In this document: positions 1 through 6,906 of the stretch, piece by piece
Position numbering within the stretch: the stretch's first letter is position 1
How the letters are laid out: each line of letters begins with the position of its first letter
Assembly (NCBI GenBank): GCA_947456845.1
Contig: CANGUJ010000033.1
Coordinates: 1-16,204 of the forward strand
DNA: 16,204 bases
Direction of reading: 5' to 3'
DNA from: Burkholderiales bacterium
Lineage (GTDB): Bacteria; Pseudomonadota; Gammaproteobacteria; Burkholderiales; JAEUOS01
Translations under genes and position numbers: made by a program
The notes under the pieces: generated by a model
Told to the model about the DNA's origin: nothing
What the model saw: only the letters and a program-made list of their open reading frames with translations
Database searches by the model: none

Positions 1-98
1 CGCCCCCATCGGGCCCGAATACAGGCGGCCGGCGCAGGACCTGCCGGCCGCCCCCATCGGGCCCGAATACAGGCGGCCGGCGCAGGACCTGCCGGCCG
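1..98 (+). repeat. 48-bp perfect tandem duplication inside the efflux channel gene
   Basis: Bases 1-48 and 49-96 are identical, and the identity continues for two more bases. The unit is 16 codons long, so the frame is kept and the protein carries the segment APIGPEYRRPAQDLPA twice in a row. Family members normally have one such GPDY-RPA-LPA segment shortly after the lipidated cysteine. A 10-bp perfect inverted repeat (24-33 with 43-52) spans the unit junction, which could favour slippage. Further copies may lie upstream of the window. Confidence 0.95.
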
Positions 99-1411
99 AC
101 TATCCGGAAGCCTCCACCGGCACGGCCGCCGCGCTGCCGCCGGACTGGTGGACGGCATTCAACGATCCCGAGCTGACCGCGCTCATCGAGGCGGCGCGCG
201 TGCGCAATGCCGATATCCGCGTCGCCGCCGCCCAGGTGGAGGAAACCGAGGCGGCGCTGCGCGAGGTCGACGCCGGCTTCTATCCGCAGATCGACCTGTC
301 GTTCGCCAACCAGCAGTCGCGCGTCTCGGCACTGACGGCACTGCCCAACCCGCTGCCACGGGTGCGCCTGGATCGGCGCCTGGCGGCCTCGACCGCCTTC
401 GAGCTGGACTTCTGGGGCCGCCTGCGGCGCGGCGTCGAAGCCGCGCGCGCGCAGGCACTGGCCACCCGCTTCGGGCGCGATACGGTGGCCCTGACGCTGG
501 CGGGCACGGTGGCGCAAGCCTATTTTTCGCTGCGCTCGCTGGACTCCCAGATCGCCCTCACGCGCGCTACGCTGGCCACCCGCGACGAGGCACTGCAGGT
601 GATCCGCGCCCGGGTGGCCGGCGGCGTGTCCGGCGACCTTGATCTGCGCCAGGCCGAGGCGGCGCGCGCCGATGCCGCGGTGCAGTTCGACGAATTTACG
701 CGCCAGCGCAAGGTGATCGAGCACCAGCTTGCGCAACTGACCGGCAGGGCCGGCACGACCGTCGCCGGCGGCGGCCTGGAACGCTTGCCAGTGCCGCCTT
801 TGCCGCCGGCCGGCCTACCCTCGAGCCTGCTGGAACGCCGCCCCGACATTCGCGCCGCCGAGCAAACCCTGGTGGCCGCCAACGCGCGCATCGGCGTGGC
901 CAAGGCGGCGCTGTTCCCCACCATTTCGCTGACGGGCAGCTACGGCGGCCAGAGCGCGGCCTTCGCCGATCTGCTCCTCGGCGGCGCGCGCATCTGGTCG
1001 CTCGGCTTCGGCCTGGCCCTGCCGCTGTTCGACGCCGGCCGCACCACCGCGCGGGTGGAACAGGCCGAGGCGCGCGCGCGCCAGGCGGTGGGCGGCTACC
1101 AGAAGGCGGTCGAGACCGGCTTTCGCGAGGTGGCCGACGCCCTCAGCAACCTCGAGGCGGGACGACGCAACGAGGACAACCTCGCCGCGCGCGCCACGGC
1201 GGCTCGCCAGGCGCTCGAGATCGCCCGCACCCGTTACGCGGCGGGCTATTCCGGCTACCTCGAGGTGCTCGACGCGCAGCGAACCGCCAACGAGGCCGAA
1301 CTGGCCGCGGTGCGCAACCGGCAGGCCCTGCTGGCCTACAGCGTGGACCTGATGAAGGCGCTCGGCGGCGGCTGGTCCGCCGCGTACGCCGCCTCTGCCG
1401 CCAGGCCTTGA
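2..1411 (+). CDS. RND efflux outer-membrane factor (NodT/OprM family), 5' end missing
   Basis: This is the C-terminal 469 residues of an outer-membrane channel of the OprM/NodT lipoprotein family, which joins an inner-membrane RND pump and a periplasmic adaptor to expel drugs or solvents. The reading frame is open from base 2, so the true start and lipobox lie upstream; the ATG at 200 is internal. Family hallmarks seen are a GPEYRRPAQDLPA segment near the N-terminus, PDWWTAFNDPEL, FELDFWGRLRRG, ERRPDIRAAE (about bases 832-862), AALFPTISLTGSYGG, ALPLFDAGRT and GYSGYLEVLDAQRT. The two repeated halves of the helical/beta-barrel fold are both present. The N-terminal linker motif is duplicated exactly (see the repeat at 1-98). 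The pump and adaptor genes are presumably upstream, outside the window. Identification is firm; the substrate is unknown. Confidence 0.93.
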   Translation, partial: APIGPEYRRPAQDLPAAPIGPEYRRPAQDLPADYPEASTGTAAALPPDWWTAFNDPELTALIEAARVRNADIRVAAAQVEETEAALREVDAGFYPQIDLSFANQQSRVSALTALPNPLPRVRLDRRLAASTAFELDFWGRLRRGVEAARAQALATRFGRDTVALTLAGTVAQAYFSLRSLDSQIALTRATLATRDEALQVIRARVAGGVSGDLDLRQAEAARADAAVQFDEFTRQRKVIEHQLAQLTGRAGTTVAGGGLERLPVPPLPPAGLPSSLLERRPDIRAAEQTLVAANARIGVAKAALFPTISLTGSYGGQSAAFADLLLGGARIWSLGFGLALPLFDAGRTTARVEQAEARARQAVGGYQKAVETGFREVADALSNLEAGRRNEDNLAARATAARQALEIARTRYAAGYSGYLEVLDAQRTANEAELAAVRNRQALLAYSVDLMKALGGGWSAAYAASAARP

Positions 1412-1468
1412 CAGACGCGCCGCCGCCCGCAACCATCCAGCGCGCGGCCGTCCAACCGGAGACCCCCG

Positions 1469-1981
1469 ATGCTGCGTCCCCTGATCTCGCGTGCCTTGAT
1501 GTTGCGTGCCTTGATAGCCACACTCTTCGCCTGCGGCGCCATGCCCGTCGCGCTGGCCCAGCCGGTCTACAAATACCAATTGCCCGACGGGCGCATCGTC
1601 TACAGCAGCGAAGCTGTGCCCAATGGAAAGCTCATCGGGACGGTGCGGCCGGCGCCGGTGCCGCAACCGGTGGACGCCGACAAGCAGGCCAAGATGAGGC
1701 GCGACCGCGAGGCGGCGGCGCAGGCGGGCAGACAGCGCGCGGACCGGCTCGAGGCGGCCAATGCCGAAGTCATCGCCGCCACCCGGATGCTGGAGGAAGC
1801 CAAGGCGCGCCAGGCTGCCGGCGTCGAGCCCGAGGAAGGCGAGCGCAGCGGAACCGTGCGCCCCGGCCTCAGCCGCCCCAATAGCGCCTATCTCGACCGG
1901 CAGAGGCAGTTGCAGGAGGACGTCGAGGCGGCACAGAAACGCCTCGACGACGCCTACAAGGCGCGCAACGAGGCGCGCTGA
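1469..1981 (+). CDS. Exported DUF4124-domain protein
   Basis: A 170-residue protein with an N-terminal signal peptide (about residues 1-30, ending ALA before QPVYKY), then a short DUF4124 module (about 31-65, YKYQLPDGRIVYSS), then charged, alanine-rich segments predicted to be helical or coiled coil (about 66-110 and 135-170). DUF4124 proteins are small envelope proteins of proteobacteria with no assigned reaction. The start at 1469 is chosen because GGAGA lies about 6 bases upstream; an ATG at 1499 has no such site. It follows the efflux channel by 57 bases on the same strand and may be co-transcribed. The signal peptide is encoded by three 15-bp near-repeats. The exported location is well supported; the function is unknown. 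Confidence 0.85.
   Translation: MLRPLISRALMLRALIATLFACGAMPVALAQPVYKYQLPDGRIVYSSEAVPNGKLIGTVRPAPVPQPVDADKQAKMRRDREAAAQAGRQRADRLEAANAEVIAATRMLEEAKARQAAGVEPEEGERSGTVRPGLSRPNSAYLDRQRQLQEDVEAAQKRLDDAYKARNEAR
1472..1516 (+). repeat. Three 15-bp near-repeats encoding the signal peptide
   Basis: Three consecutive 15-base units (1472-1486, 1487-1501, 1502-1516) encode LRPLI, SRALM and LRALI. Units 2 and 3 match at 13 of 15 bases; unit 1 is more diverged (10-11 of 15). The repeat forms the n/h region of the signal peptide of the DUF4124 protein. Confidence 0.8.
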
Positions 1982-1998
1982 ACCGGCCGGTCGCGGAT

Positions 1999-2481
1999 TC
2001 AGGCGGCGAGCGCGTCCTCCATCAAGGCCAGGGCCGCCTCGGTGAACGCACGCATGTTGGCCACCCGGTCGGCGCTGCCGGTCTCGAGCGTCACCACCTT
2101 CTCAAACGGGCCGCTCACTGCCACGCAGGTGTGGCCGGCGGCGTCGCCGTAGCTGTTGCCGGACGGCCCGCTGGCGCCGGTTTCGGCCAGGCCCCAGGTG
2201 GCCGCAAAGCGCGCGCGCGAAGTGCGCGCCAGCAGCATCGCGTAAGGCTCGGAGGACGAGCGCAAGCCCTGCATTTGCGCGTCCCCTATGCCCATCAAGA
2301 GGCTGCGCGCCTGTTTCGTGTACACCACCGCGCCGCCGAGGAAGTAGGCCGACGCGCCCGGCACGGCCAGCAGGGTCGCGGCCAGCAGCCCGCCGGCGGA
2401 GGATTCGGCGACCGCGATGGTCTGCTTGCGCGCCTTGAGAAGGGCGGCGATGCGCATCGCTTGCGGCAGGAGCTGATCCAT
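1999..2481 (-). CDS. CinA C-terminal domain protein (PncC-type nicotinamide-nucleotide amidohydrolase)
   Basis: A 160-residue stand-alone CinA C-terminal domain, similar in size to E. coli PncC/YgaD. Characterised members deamidate nicotinamide mononucleotide to nicotinate mononucleotide in the pyridine-nucleotide salvage cycle. Seen here are the AESSAGG motif (25-31, containing the family's active-site serine region), PGASAYFLGGAVVYT (41-55) and ETGASGPSGN (100-109). The open frame extends 49 residues further upstream, but that part is arginine-rich, overlaps the intergenic DNA and lacks family similarity, so the ATG at 2481 (MDQLLPQAM) is preferred. No strong Shine-Dalgarno is visible before it. 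It lies 91 bases downstream of the PhyH gene on the same strand, and its end is 17 bases from the convergent DUF4124 gene. The full-length CinA N-terminal MoaB-like domain is absent, which is normal for this subgroup. Confidence 0.88.
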   Translation of the reverse strand: MDQLLPQAMRIAALLKARKQTIAVAESSAGGLLAATLLAVPGASAYFLGGAVVYTKQARSLLMGIGDAQMQGLRSSSEPYAMLLARTSRARFAATWGLAETGASGPSGNSYGDAAGHTCVAVSGPFEKVVTLETGSADRVANMRAFTEAALALMEDALAA

Positions 2482-2572
2482 GGGCACGACCGATCGTTGG
2501 GATAAAGGCCCAGTGTAATGCGAGCGCGTCGGGGCTGGGCTACATCGCCGGCGCAACGGCCGCGGCCGACCT

Positions 2573-3403
2573 CTAGCCCGGGACCGCGCCGGCCAGCGCC
2601 GGCTCACGCGCGGCCGGCGGCACCGCATCCGGCATCATCTCCATCGGCGCCCAGTTGCGCGAGCGTACGTGGTCGGGGCGCGGATTGGGCACGTCGTGCG
2701 GGCGGTTGGCGCAGGTATTGAAACAGAAATAGGCCTGCCAGCGGTCGCGGTGCGACAGGTTGTGGCCGCTGGCGTGCATCAGGTTGCAGTGAAAGATCGC
2801 ACAGGTGCCGGCGCGGCCGGCCACCGGCACCGGTGCGGGCGAATCCGCCATGCGCCGCTTCATGTCTTCCGGCGTCACCGACCACAGGCGATAGGCGGTG
2901 CTGGTGTCGAGGTAGGCGTCGGTGCGGCCCCAGCGGTGGCTGCCGGGCAGCAGGTACAGGCAGCCGCTGATCTCGGTGGCGTCGTCGAGCATGACCATGA
3001 AGGTCGACATGTCGGGCCGCTCGATGCCGTCCAGACGCCAGGCGCCGAAATCCTGGTGCCAGGGCCAGATCGAACCCTCGATGGCGGCCTTGACGTTGAC
3101 CTTGGAGTGATGCAGGTAGAGCCTGTCATCACCCATCAGCTGCTGCGCCACCCCGAGCACCCGCGGCGAGCGCGACAGCGCGCGAAACGGCGCCGAAGCC
3201 GTGGCGCCATCGGCCTCGTGCAGGCGGAACATGGATTTCGGCGCGCGCTTGCTGCCTTCCCGCACGGTGCCTTCATGCTCCACGTCCCACAGGCGCTCCA
3301 CCTCGCCGCGCAGCACGGCCACCTCGGCGGGGGACACCAGGCCGGGAAAAATGAGGAAGCCGTCGCGGGCGTAGGCCTCGCGCTGGGCGCTGGTCAGTTG
3401 CAT
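2573..3403 (-). CDS. Phytanoyl-CoA dioxygenase (PhyH) family protein
   Basis: A 276-residue member of the PhyH family of Fe(II)/2-oxoglutarate oxygenases, soluble and cytoplasmic. The N-terminus (YARDGFLIFPGLVSPAEV, 11-28) is typical of the family. The iron-binding triad is visible: H116 and D118 in WPWHQDFG, and a distal histidine, probably H210, in LMHASGHNLS. An arginine at 219 or 221 is positioned to bind 2-oxoglutarate. The start at 3403 is chosen because GGAGGAG sits 6 bases upstream; ten codons of open frame precede it. It lies 45 bases after the cupin gene and is probably in one operon with it. PhyH proteins act on varied substrates (acyl-CoA, halogenation targets, ectoine, small alkaloids); nothing here tells which. 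Confidence 0.9.
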   Translation of the reverse strand: MQLTSAQREAYARDGFLIFPGLVSPAEVAVLRGEVERLWDVEHEGTVREGSKRAPKSMFRLHEADGATASAPFRALSRSPRVLGVAQQLMGDDRLYLHHSKVNVKAAIEGSIWPWHQDFGAWRLDGIERPDMSTFMVMLDDATEISGCLYLLPGSHRWGRTDAYLDTSTAYRLWSVTPEDMKRRMADSPAPVPVAGRAGTCAIFHCNLMHASGHNLSHRDRWQAYFCFNTCANRPHDVPNPRPDHVRSRNWAPMEMMPDAVPPAAREPALAGAVPG

Positions 3404-3448
3404 GCTTGTCTCCTCCGGGCGTGCTTCGTCCACCCGCCCGCGCGTGTG

Positions 3449-3832
3449 TCAGCCCGCAACCTTTGCCGCACCGAAGCCGCTGCCGGCCGTCTTGTACTCC
3501 TCGCGCGGCGGGCTGAAGATATCCAGAACCACGCAGCCTTGCGGCCCGCCGATGATGCCGTGCACCGAACCGCCGGGCGAGCACCAGAAATCGCCGACCA
3601 CGCATTCGACATGCTCGCCGTCCTGGATGCGGGTGCAGCTGCCCTCAAGCAGGACGCCCCACTGCTCCTCGGGATGGCTGTGGATGGAGCCCGCCGCGCC
3701 CGGGCCGATGGTCACCACCGAGAGCATCACCTGCTCGCCGGGGAAAACGCGGGTCTCGAGACCCTTGCCCAGCACCCGCGCGATGCCGCGCGGATCGTCC
3801 TTCAACTGATACACCCAAGATGCCTTGGTCAT
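3449..3832 (-). CDS. Single-domain cupin protein
   Basis: A 127-residue one-domain cupin. Motif 1 is seen as GSIHSHPEEQWGVLLEG (metal ligands HxH and a glutamate) and motif 2 as GDFWCSPGGSVHG (second-half histidine), so all four usual metal ligands appear present. The start at 3832 (MTKASWVYQ) has GGAG about 6 bases upstream; longer in-frame starts lack a spaced ribosome site. It is the first gene of a likely cupin-PhyH operon, with an upstream 205-base region shared with the divergent GST gene. Such small cupins range from dioxygenases and isomerases to non-catalytic sensors. The intact ligand set argues for metal binding but gives no substrate. Confidence 0.85.
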   Translation of the reverse strand: MTKASWVYQLKDDPRGIARVLGKGLETRVFPGEQVMLSVVTIGPGAAGSIHSHPEEQWGVLLEGSCTRIQDGEHVECVVGDFWCSPGGSVHGIIGGPQGCVVLDIFSPPREEYKTAGSGFGAAKVAG

Positions 3833-3856
3833 GCCTGTCTCCATCTCCTCAAGGAC

Positions 3857-3882
3857 CAAATGTGCGAAACAAATGCGCAAAA
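3857..3882. repeat. 13-bp direct repeat upstream of the cupin gene
   Basis: Two adjacent 13-base copies (3857-3869 and 3870-3882) match at 11 of 13 positions, core CAAATG-GCGAAA. They lie 25-50 bases upstream of the cupin start, in a locally AT-rich patch. This is a plausible regulator site or promoter patch, but nothing proves it. Confidence 0.4.
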
Positions 3883-3952
3883 CACCGGCAAGGCACGGTG
3901 TGCATCGCGCCCGGTTGTTGCAGCGCGCGGCGCGTACGGCGCTTCCGTGACT

Positions 3953-3973
3953 GCCGCCCGAGTATAGGGCGGC
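3953..3973. promoter_or_regulatory. Inverted repeat in the cupin/GST divergent region
   Basis: GCCGCCC (3953-3959) and GGGCGGC (3967-3973) form a perfect 7-bp stem around the loop GAGTATA. It lies about 65 bases upstream of the GST start and 120 upstream of the cupin start. It could be an operator or an RNA hairpin; no U-tract follows on either strand. Confidence 0.35.
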
Positions 3974-4037
3974 GGGTCGCCGTTCGCGCTATCCTGCAAA
4001 CGCTTTTCCCGCAACCACCCGAACACAGGAATCCGCC

Positions 4038-4652
4038 ATGCTCAAACTCTACTACGCCGCCAACACCTGCGCGCTGGCCTCGCACATCATCCTCGAGGAA
4101 TCCGGCGCGCCCTACGAGACGGTGCGCCTCGACTTCGCCAAGAACGACCAGAAAAGCGCCGATTACGTGGCCGTCAATCCGAAAGCGCGCGTGCCGGCCC
4201 TGGCGACCGAACACGGTGTGCTTACCGAAACCCCCGCCATCCTCGCTTATCTGGCCCAGATCTTTCCGGCGGCGAAATTCGCGCCTGCCGATGCGTGGAA
4301 TTTCGCGCGCGCCCAAGCCTTCAACAGCTACCTGTGCTCGACGGTCCATGTGGCGCATGCCCACAAGGGGCGCGGCGCGCGCTGGACCGACGATGCCGCC
4401 GCGATGGAGACCTTCAAGAAAAAGGTGCCGCAGAACATGACCGATTGCTACACCCTGATGGAAGCCGGCATGTTCGCCGGGCCGTGGGTGATGGGCGCCG
4501 ACTTCGGGATTTGCGATGCCTATCTCTTCACCGTCTCGCGCTGGCTCGAGGGTGACGGGGTGGACATCAGCCTGTTTCCCGGCATCAGCGGGCACTTCCA
4601 GCGCATGTTGGCGCGACCCGCCGTACAGCGGGTGCTCGCCCTGCACACCTGA
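4038..4652 (+). CDS. Glutathione S-transferase, beta-class-like
   Basis: A 204-residue cytosolic GST with the thioredoxin-fold N-terminal domain (about 1-78) and helical C-terminal domain (about 88-200). The start MLKLYYAANTCALASHI places a cysteine at position 11, matching the catalytic Cys10 of bacterial beta-class GSTs. The cis-proline motif RVPAL (51-55) and TETPAI (63-68, gamma-glutamyl binding) are present. The enzyme would conjugate or reduce electrophiles with glutathione. AGGA lies 8 bases upstream of the ATG. It is transcribed alone, away from the cupin-PhyH pair and towards the kinase gene. A link to the catabolic region to the right is possible but unsupported. Confidence 0.93.
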   Translation: MLKLYYAANTCALASHIILEESGAPYETVRLDFAKNDQKSADYVAVNPKARVPALATEHGVLTETPAILAYLAQIFPAAKFAPADAWNFARAQAFNSYLCSTVHVAHAHKGRGARWTDDAAAMETFKKKVPQNMTDCYTLMEAGMFAGPWVMGADFGICDAYLFTVSRWLEGDGVDISLFPGISGHFQRMLARPAVQRVLALHT

Positions 4653-4690
4653 GGCGCGACGCCGGCGAGAATCGGCCGGCCTCATGCGGG

Positions 4691-5674
4691 TCAGGAGGGC
4701 GGCTGCGCCGGAAACCAGCTCGGATCGACCAGGTCCAGCAGTTCGCCGCCGAGCACCTTCTGCAGCGTGAATACGCTCTGCGGGCGTTCGGCGATGCTGA
4801 GCTTCAGGCACCAGTCGATCAGGTCGAGCAGCTGCGGTGAATAGCGTCCAACACCCCGCTGCGCGGCAGGTTCGAGCAGGTCCTCCTTGAGCCGGTCGCG
4901 CGCGCGCGGCGGCGCTATGCTGGCCAGACAGAAATACATGGTCGCACCGACCGCGTAGATGTCGGTCCAGGGCCCGAGGGGCTCGCCCGAGCCCTCCTGT
5001 TCCGGCGCAGCGAATCCCGGCGTGTTGATTGCCATCAAGTTGACGTTGGCCTCGCCCAGGCCCAGGCGCGTGGCGCCGAAGTCGAGCAGGATGGGCGTCC
5101 CGTCGCGGCGCACGAAGATGTTGGCGGGCTTGATGTCCAGATGCAGCAGCTTGCGCGCGTGAACCTCGCGCAGACCGGCCAGAAGACGCACGAACATGTC
5201 GCGCAGGAAGGCTTCGTTGCCCGAATCGGCGGCTCCCGAAGGCAGGCGCAGGTACTGCTGCAGGCTGACGCCCGACTCGTAGGGCATCACCAGATACGCT
5301 GTTTCGTTGGCGCGAAAGAAATTGAGCACGCGCACCACGTTGGGGTGGTTGATGTTGGCCAGCAGGCGGGCTTCCTCGAAAAAGCTCTTCATCCCGAGCA
5401 TGAAGGCCCGGCGCTTTTCGGGCAGCACCACCGGCGCCGGATTGTTGCCCTCGCGCACCGCGATGCCGGCCGGCAGGTATTCCTTGATGGCGTAGGCGGT
5501 GCCCGCGTCATCATGAGCCAGATAGACGATCGAGAACCCGCCGTGCGAGATCTTGCGATCTACGCGGTATTGCTCCAGTGCAAAACCACTGGGCAGCGGC
5601 TGATTGGTCTGCTTGGCCAAGGTGGGCAATGGATAGGGTGCACTCAGCGGCGCCGGTTGCCATGCCATTGGCAT
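4691..5674 (-). CDS. Hanks-type serine/threonine protein kinase
   Basis: A 327-residue protein that is almost entirely a kinase domain (about 36-310), with no transmembrane segment or sensor domain. Visible motifs: glycine loop ISHGGFSIVY (42-51), the lysine K64 in AIKEYLP, a helix-C glutamate at 100/101, catalytic loop HLDIKPAN (178-185, catalytic D180, N185), DFG (198-200), APE (223-225) and DIYAVG (238-243). The histidine-arginine-aspartate motif reads HLD, so it is a non-RD kinase, and two of the three loop glycines are serines. The start at 5674 (MPMAWQPA) has AAGG five bases upstream; ATG at 5668 is an alternative. No phosphatase or FHA-domain partner lies next to it. It converges on the GST gene and is separated from the upstream FAH gene by a hairpin. 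Confidence 0.93.
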   Translation of the reverse strand: MPMAWQPAPLSAPYPLPTLAKQTNQPLPSGFALEQYRVDRKISHGGFSIVYLAHDDAGTAYAIKEYLPAGIAVREGNNPAPVVLPEKRRAFMLGMKSFFEEARLLANINHPNVVRVLNFFRANETAYLVMPYESGVSLQQYLRLPSGAADSGNEAFLRDMFVRLLAGLREVHARKLLHLDIKPANIFVRRDGTPILLDFGATRLGLGEANVNLMAINTPGFAAPEQEGSGEPLGPWTDIYAVGATMYFCLASIAPPRARDRLKEDLLEPAAQRGVGRYSPQLLDLIDWCLKLSIAERPQSVFTLQKVLGGELLDLVDPSWFPAQPPS

Positions 5675-5782
5675 GACAACCTTGACGCAACCCGATTTTA
5701 GCCTTCGCGGCCGCCCCCGCTGCGGCACGGCACCCCAGCCGATGCGCAAGGCGGGCCGTCCTCTCCTACGAGCATCAACTGC

Positions 5783-5813
5783 GCCGCCGCGCCGGCCTTC
5801 CCGGCGCGGCGGC
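5783..5813 (-). terminator. GC-rich hairpin after the FAH-family gene
   Basis: Arms 5783-5795 and 5801-5813 are perfect complements (13 bp) around the 5-base loop CCTTC. The hairpin begins 33 bases past the stop of the FAH-family gene and lies before the kinase gene. No U-tract follows, so termination may be weak or Rho-assisted. Confidence 0.55.
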
Positions 5814-5845
5814 TTGGGTGGTGCTGCTGCCGCAACCCGCGGCGG

Positions 5846-6745
5846 CTAGCCGACCTGCCTGACCTTGTTGGTCAGGGTGCCGATGCCGGTGATCATCAGT
5901 TCAACGGTATCGCCGTCCTTGAGCCACACCGGCGGGTCCATGCCGAGCGCCACGCCGGACGGCGTGCCGGTGGCGATGGTGTCGCCCGGCTCGAGCGTCA
6001 GGCCGATGGAGAGGCTGGCGACGATCTGCGCGCAGTTGAACAGCATGTCGGCGGTGTTGGAGTCCTGACGCACTTCGCCGTTGACCTTGAGCACCAGTTG
6101 GTGGCCGCTGGTGTCGCCGAATTCGTCGGCCGTGACGATGCACGGGCCGATCGGCGCGAAGGTGTCCATGCACTTGCCCTTGAACCACTGGCCGTGGGCG
6201 CGCTGCACCTCGCGCGCGGAAACATCGTTGACGATGGTGTAGCCGAACACCGCCGACAGCGCCTCGCCCTCCGACAGATTGGTGCATTGCCGTCCCATGA
6301 CGATGCCGAGTTCGATTTCGTAGTCGAGCTGCTTGGTGGCCCGGCTGTCCCAGCGGATCTCGTCGCCGTGACCTATGACGGTGGTGGGCGGCTTGGAGAA
6401 GAACTCCGGCACCGGCGGAAAGGACACCGGCACGCCCCGCGCGCGCGCGCCCTCCTCGATGTGCAGCTTGTAGTTGCGGCCGACGCAGAACACGTTCTTC
6501 TTGTAATGCGGAATCGGCGCCAGCAGCTTGACCGAGGAGGCGGCGATCCAGCCGTCATTGGTGGCGGCAAGCTTCTTCGCATCGGCCAGGGCGGACTCAC
6601 CGGCGGCGATGAAGGACAGCATGTCGGCAGGCATGTCGCGCCCGAGCACGGCGCGGCCGGCCTTGACGATGTCCAGGATGCCCTTCTTGTCATCGAGGAT
6701 GCCGATGCGCTCTTCGGCGCCGGACTTGAAAGTCACGAATTTCAT
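5846..6745 (-). CDS. Fumarylacetoacetate hydrolase family protein
   Basis: A 299-residue FAH-fold enzyme of the COG0179 group (2-keto-4-pentenoate hydratase / 2-oxohepta-3-ene-1,7-dioate isomerase / acylpyruvase-like). The N-terminal lid domain spans about 1-75 and the catalytic domain 83-298. Metal ligands seen are E143 and E145 in DYEIELGIVMG and D174 in IVNDVSAREVQ; GRNY (89-92), KGKCMDTFAPIGP (189-201) and ATGTPSGVALG (258-268) are family signatures. AGGGA lies about 6 bases before the ATG. Members cleave or hydrate 2,4-dioxo acids late in aromatic catabolism. It is divergent from the Baeyer-Villiger monooxygenase gene across 161 bases, which suggests shared control. Which reaction it performs cannot be told from sequence alone. 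Confidence 0.93.
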   Translation of the reverse strand: MKFVTFKSGAEERIGILDDKKGILDIVKAGRAVLGRDMPADMLSFIAAGESALADAKKLAATNDGWIAASSVKLLAPIPHYKKNVFCVGRNYKLHIEEGARARGVPVSFPPVPEFFSKPPTTVIGHGDEIRWDSRATKQLDYEIELGIVMGRQCTNLSEGEALSAVFGYTIVNDVSAREVQRAHGQWFKGKCMDTFAPIGPCIVTADEFGDTSGHQLVLKVNGEVRQDSNTADMLFNCAQIVASLSIGLTLEPGDTIATGTPSGVALGMDPPVWLKDGDTVELMITGIGTLTNKVRQVG

Positions 6746-6783
6746 GTTGTTCCCTGTAGTGGTGATTGAACTTTCCTTGCAAC

Positions 6784-6819
6784 AGCCTCTTGTTTTCCCG
6801 TGCCATAGCCGGAGAGGCT
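6784..6819. promoter_or_regulatory. Inverted repeat in the FAH/monooxygenase divergent region
   Basis: AGCCTCT (6784-6790) and AGAGGCT (6813-6819) are perfect 7-base inverted copies separated by 22 bases, two helical turns centre to centre roughly. They lie between the two divergent starts and could be a dimeric regulator site. A GCTAGCTTAGC near-palindrome follows at 6821-6831. Confidence 0.3.
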
Positions 6820-6861
6820 CGCTAGCTTAGCAGCGCGGGGGAAATCGCGCGACTCTGGCAG

Positions 6862-6867
6862 TATGAT
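6862..6867 (+). promoter_or_regulatory. Candidate -10 box for the monooxygenase gene
   Basis: TATGAT matches the sigma-70 -10 consensus at five of six bases and lies 40 bases upstream of the monooxygenase ATG. No convincing -35 hexamer is found 16-18 bases upstream, so an activator would be expected if this is the promoter. Confidence 0.3.
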
Positions 6868-6906
6868 GCGCGGCAGCCGCACCGAAGCCCTTCGAATCCA
6901 CGCAAC

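Noticed and set aside
1982..1991. The palindrome ACCGGCCGGT between the DUF4124 and CinA-type genes
   Set aside because: Ten bases without a loop cannot form a useful hairpin, and such GC palindromes are frequent by chance at this base composition.
2669..3967. A 432-codon plus-strand open frame opposite the PhyH and cupin genes
   Set aside because: It is antisense to two genes with good ribosome sites and intact metal-ligand motifs.
4661..4680. A terminator between the GST and kinase genes
   Set aside because: Only a 5-bp GCCGG/CCGGC stem with a 10-base loop is present and no U-tract follows.
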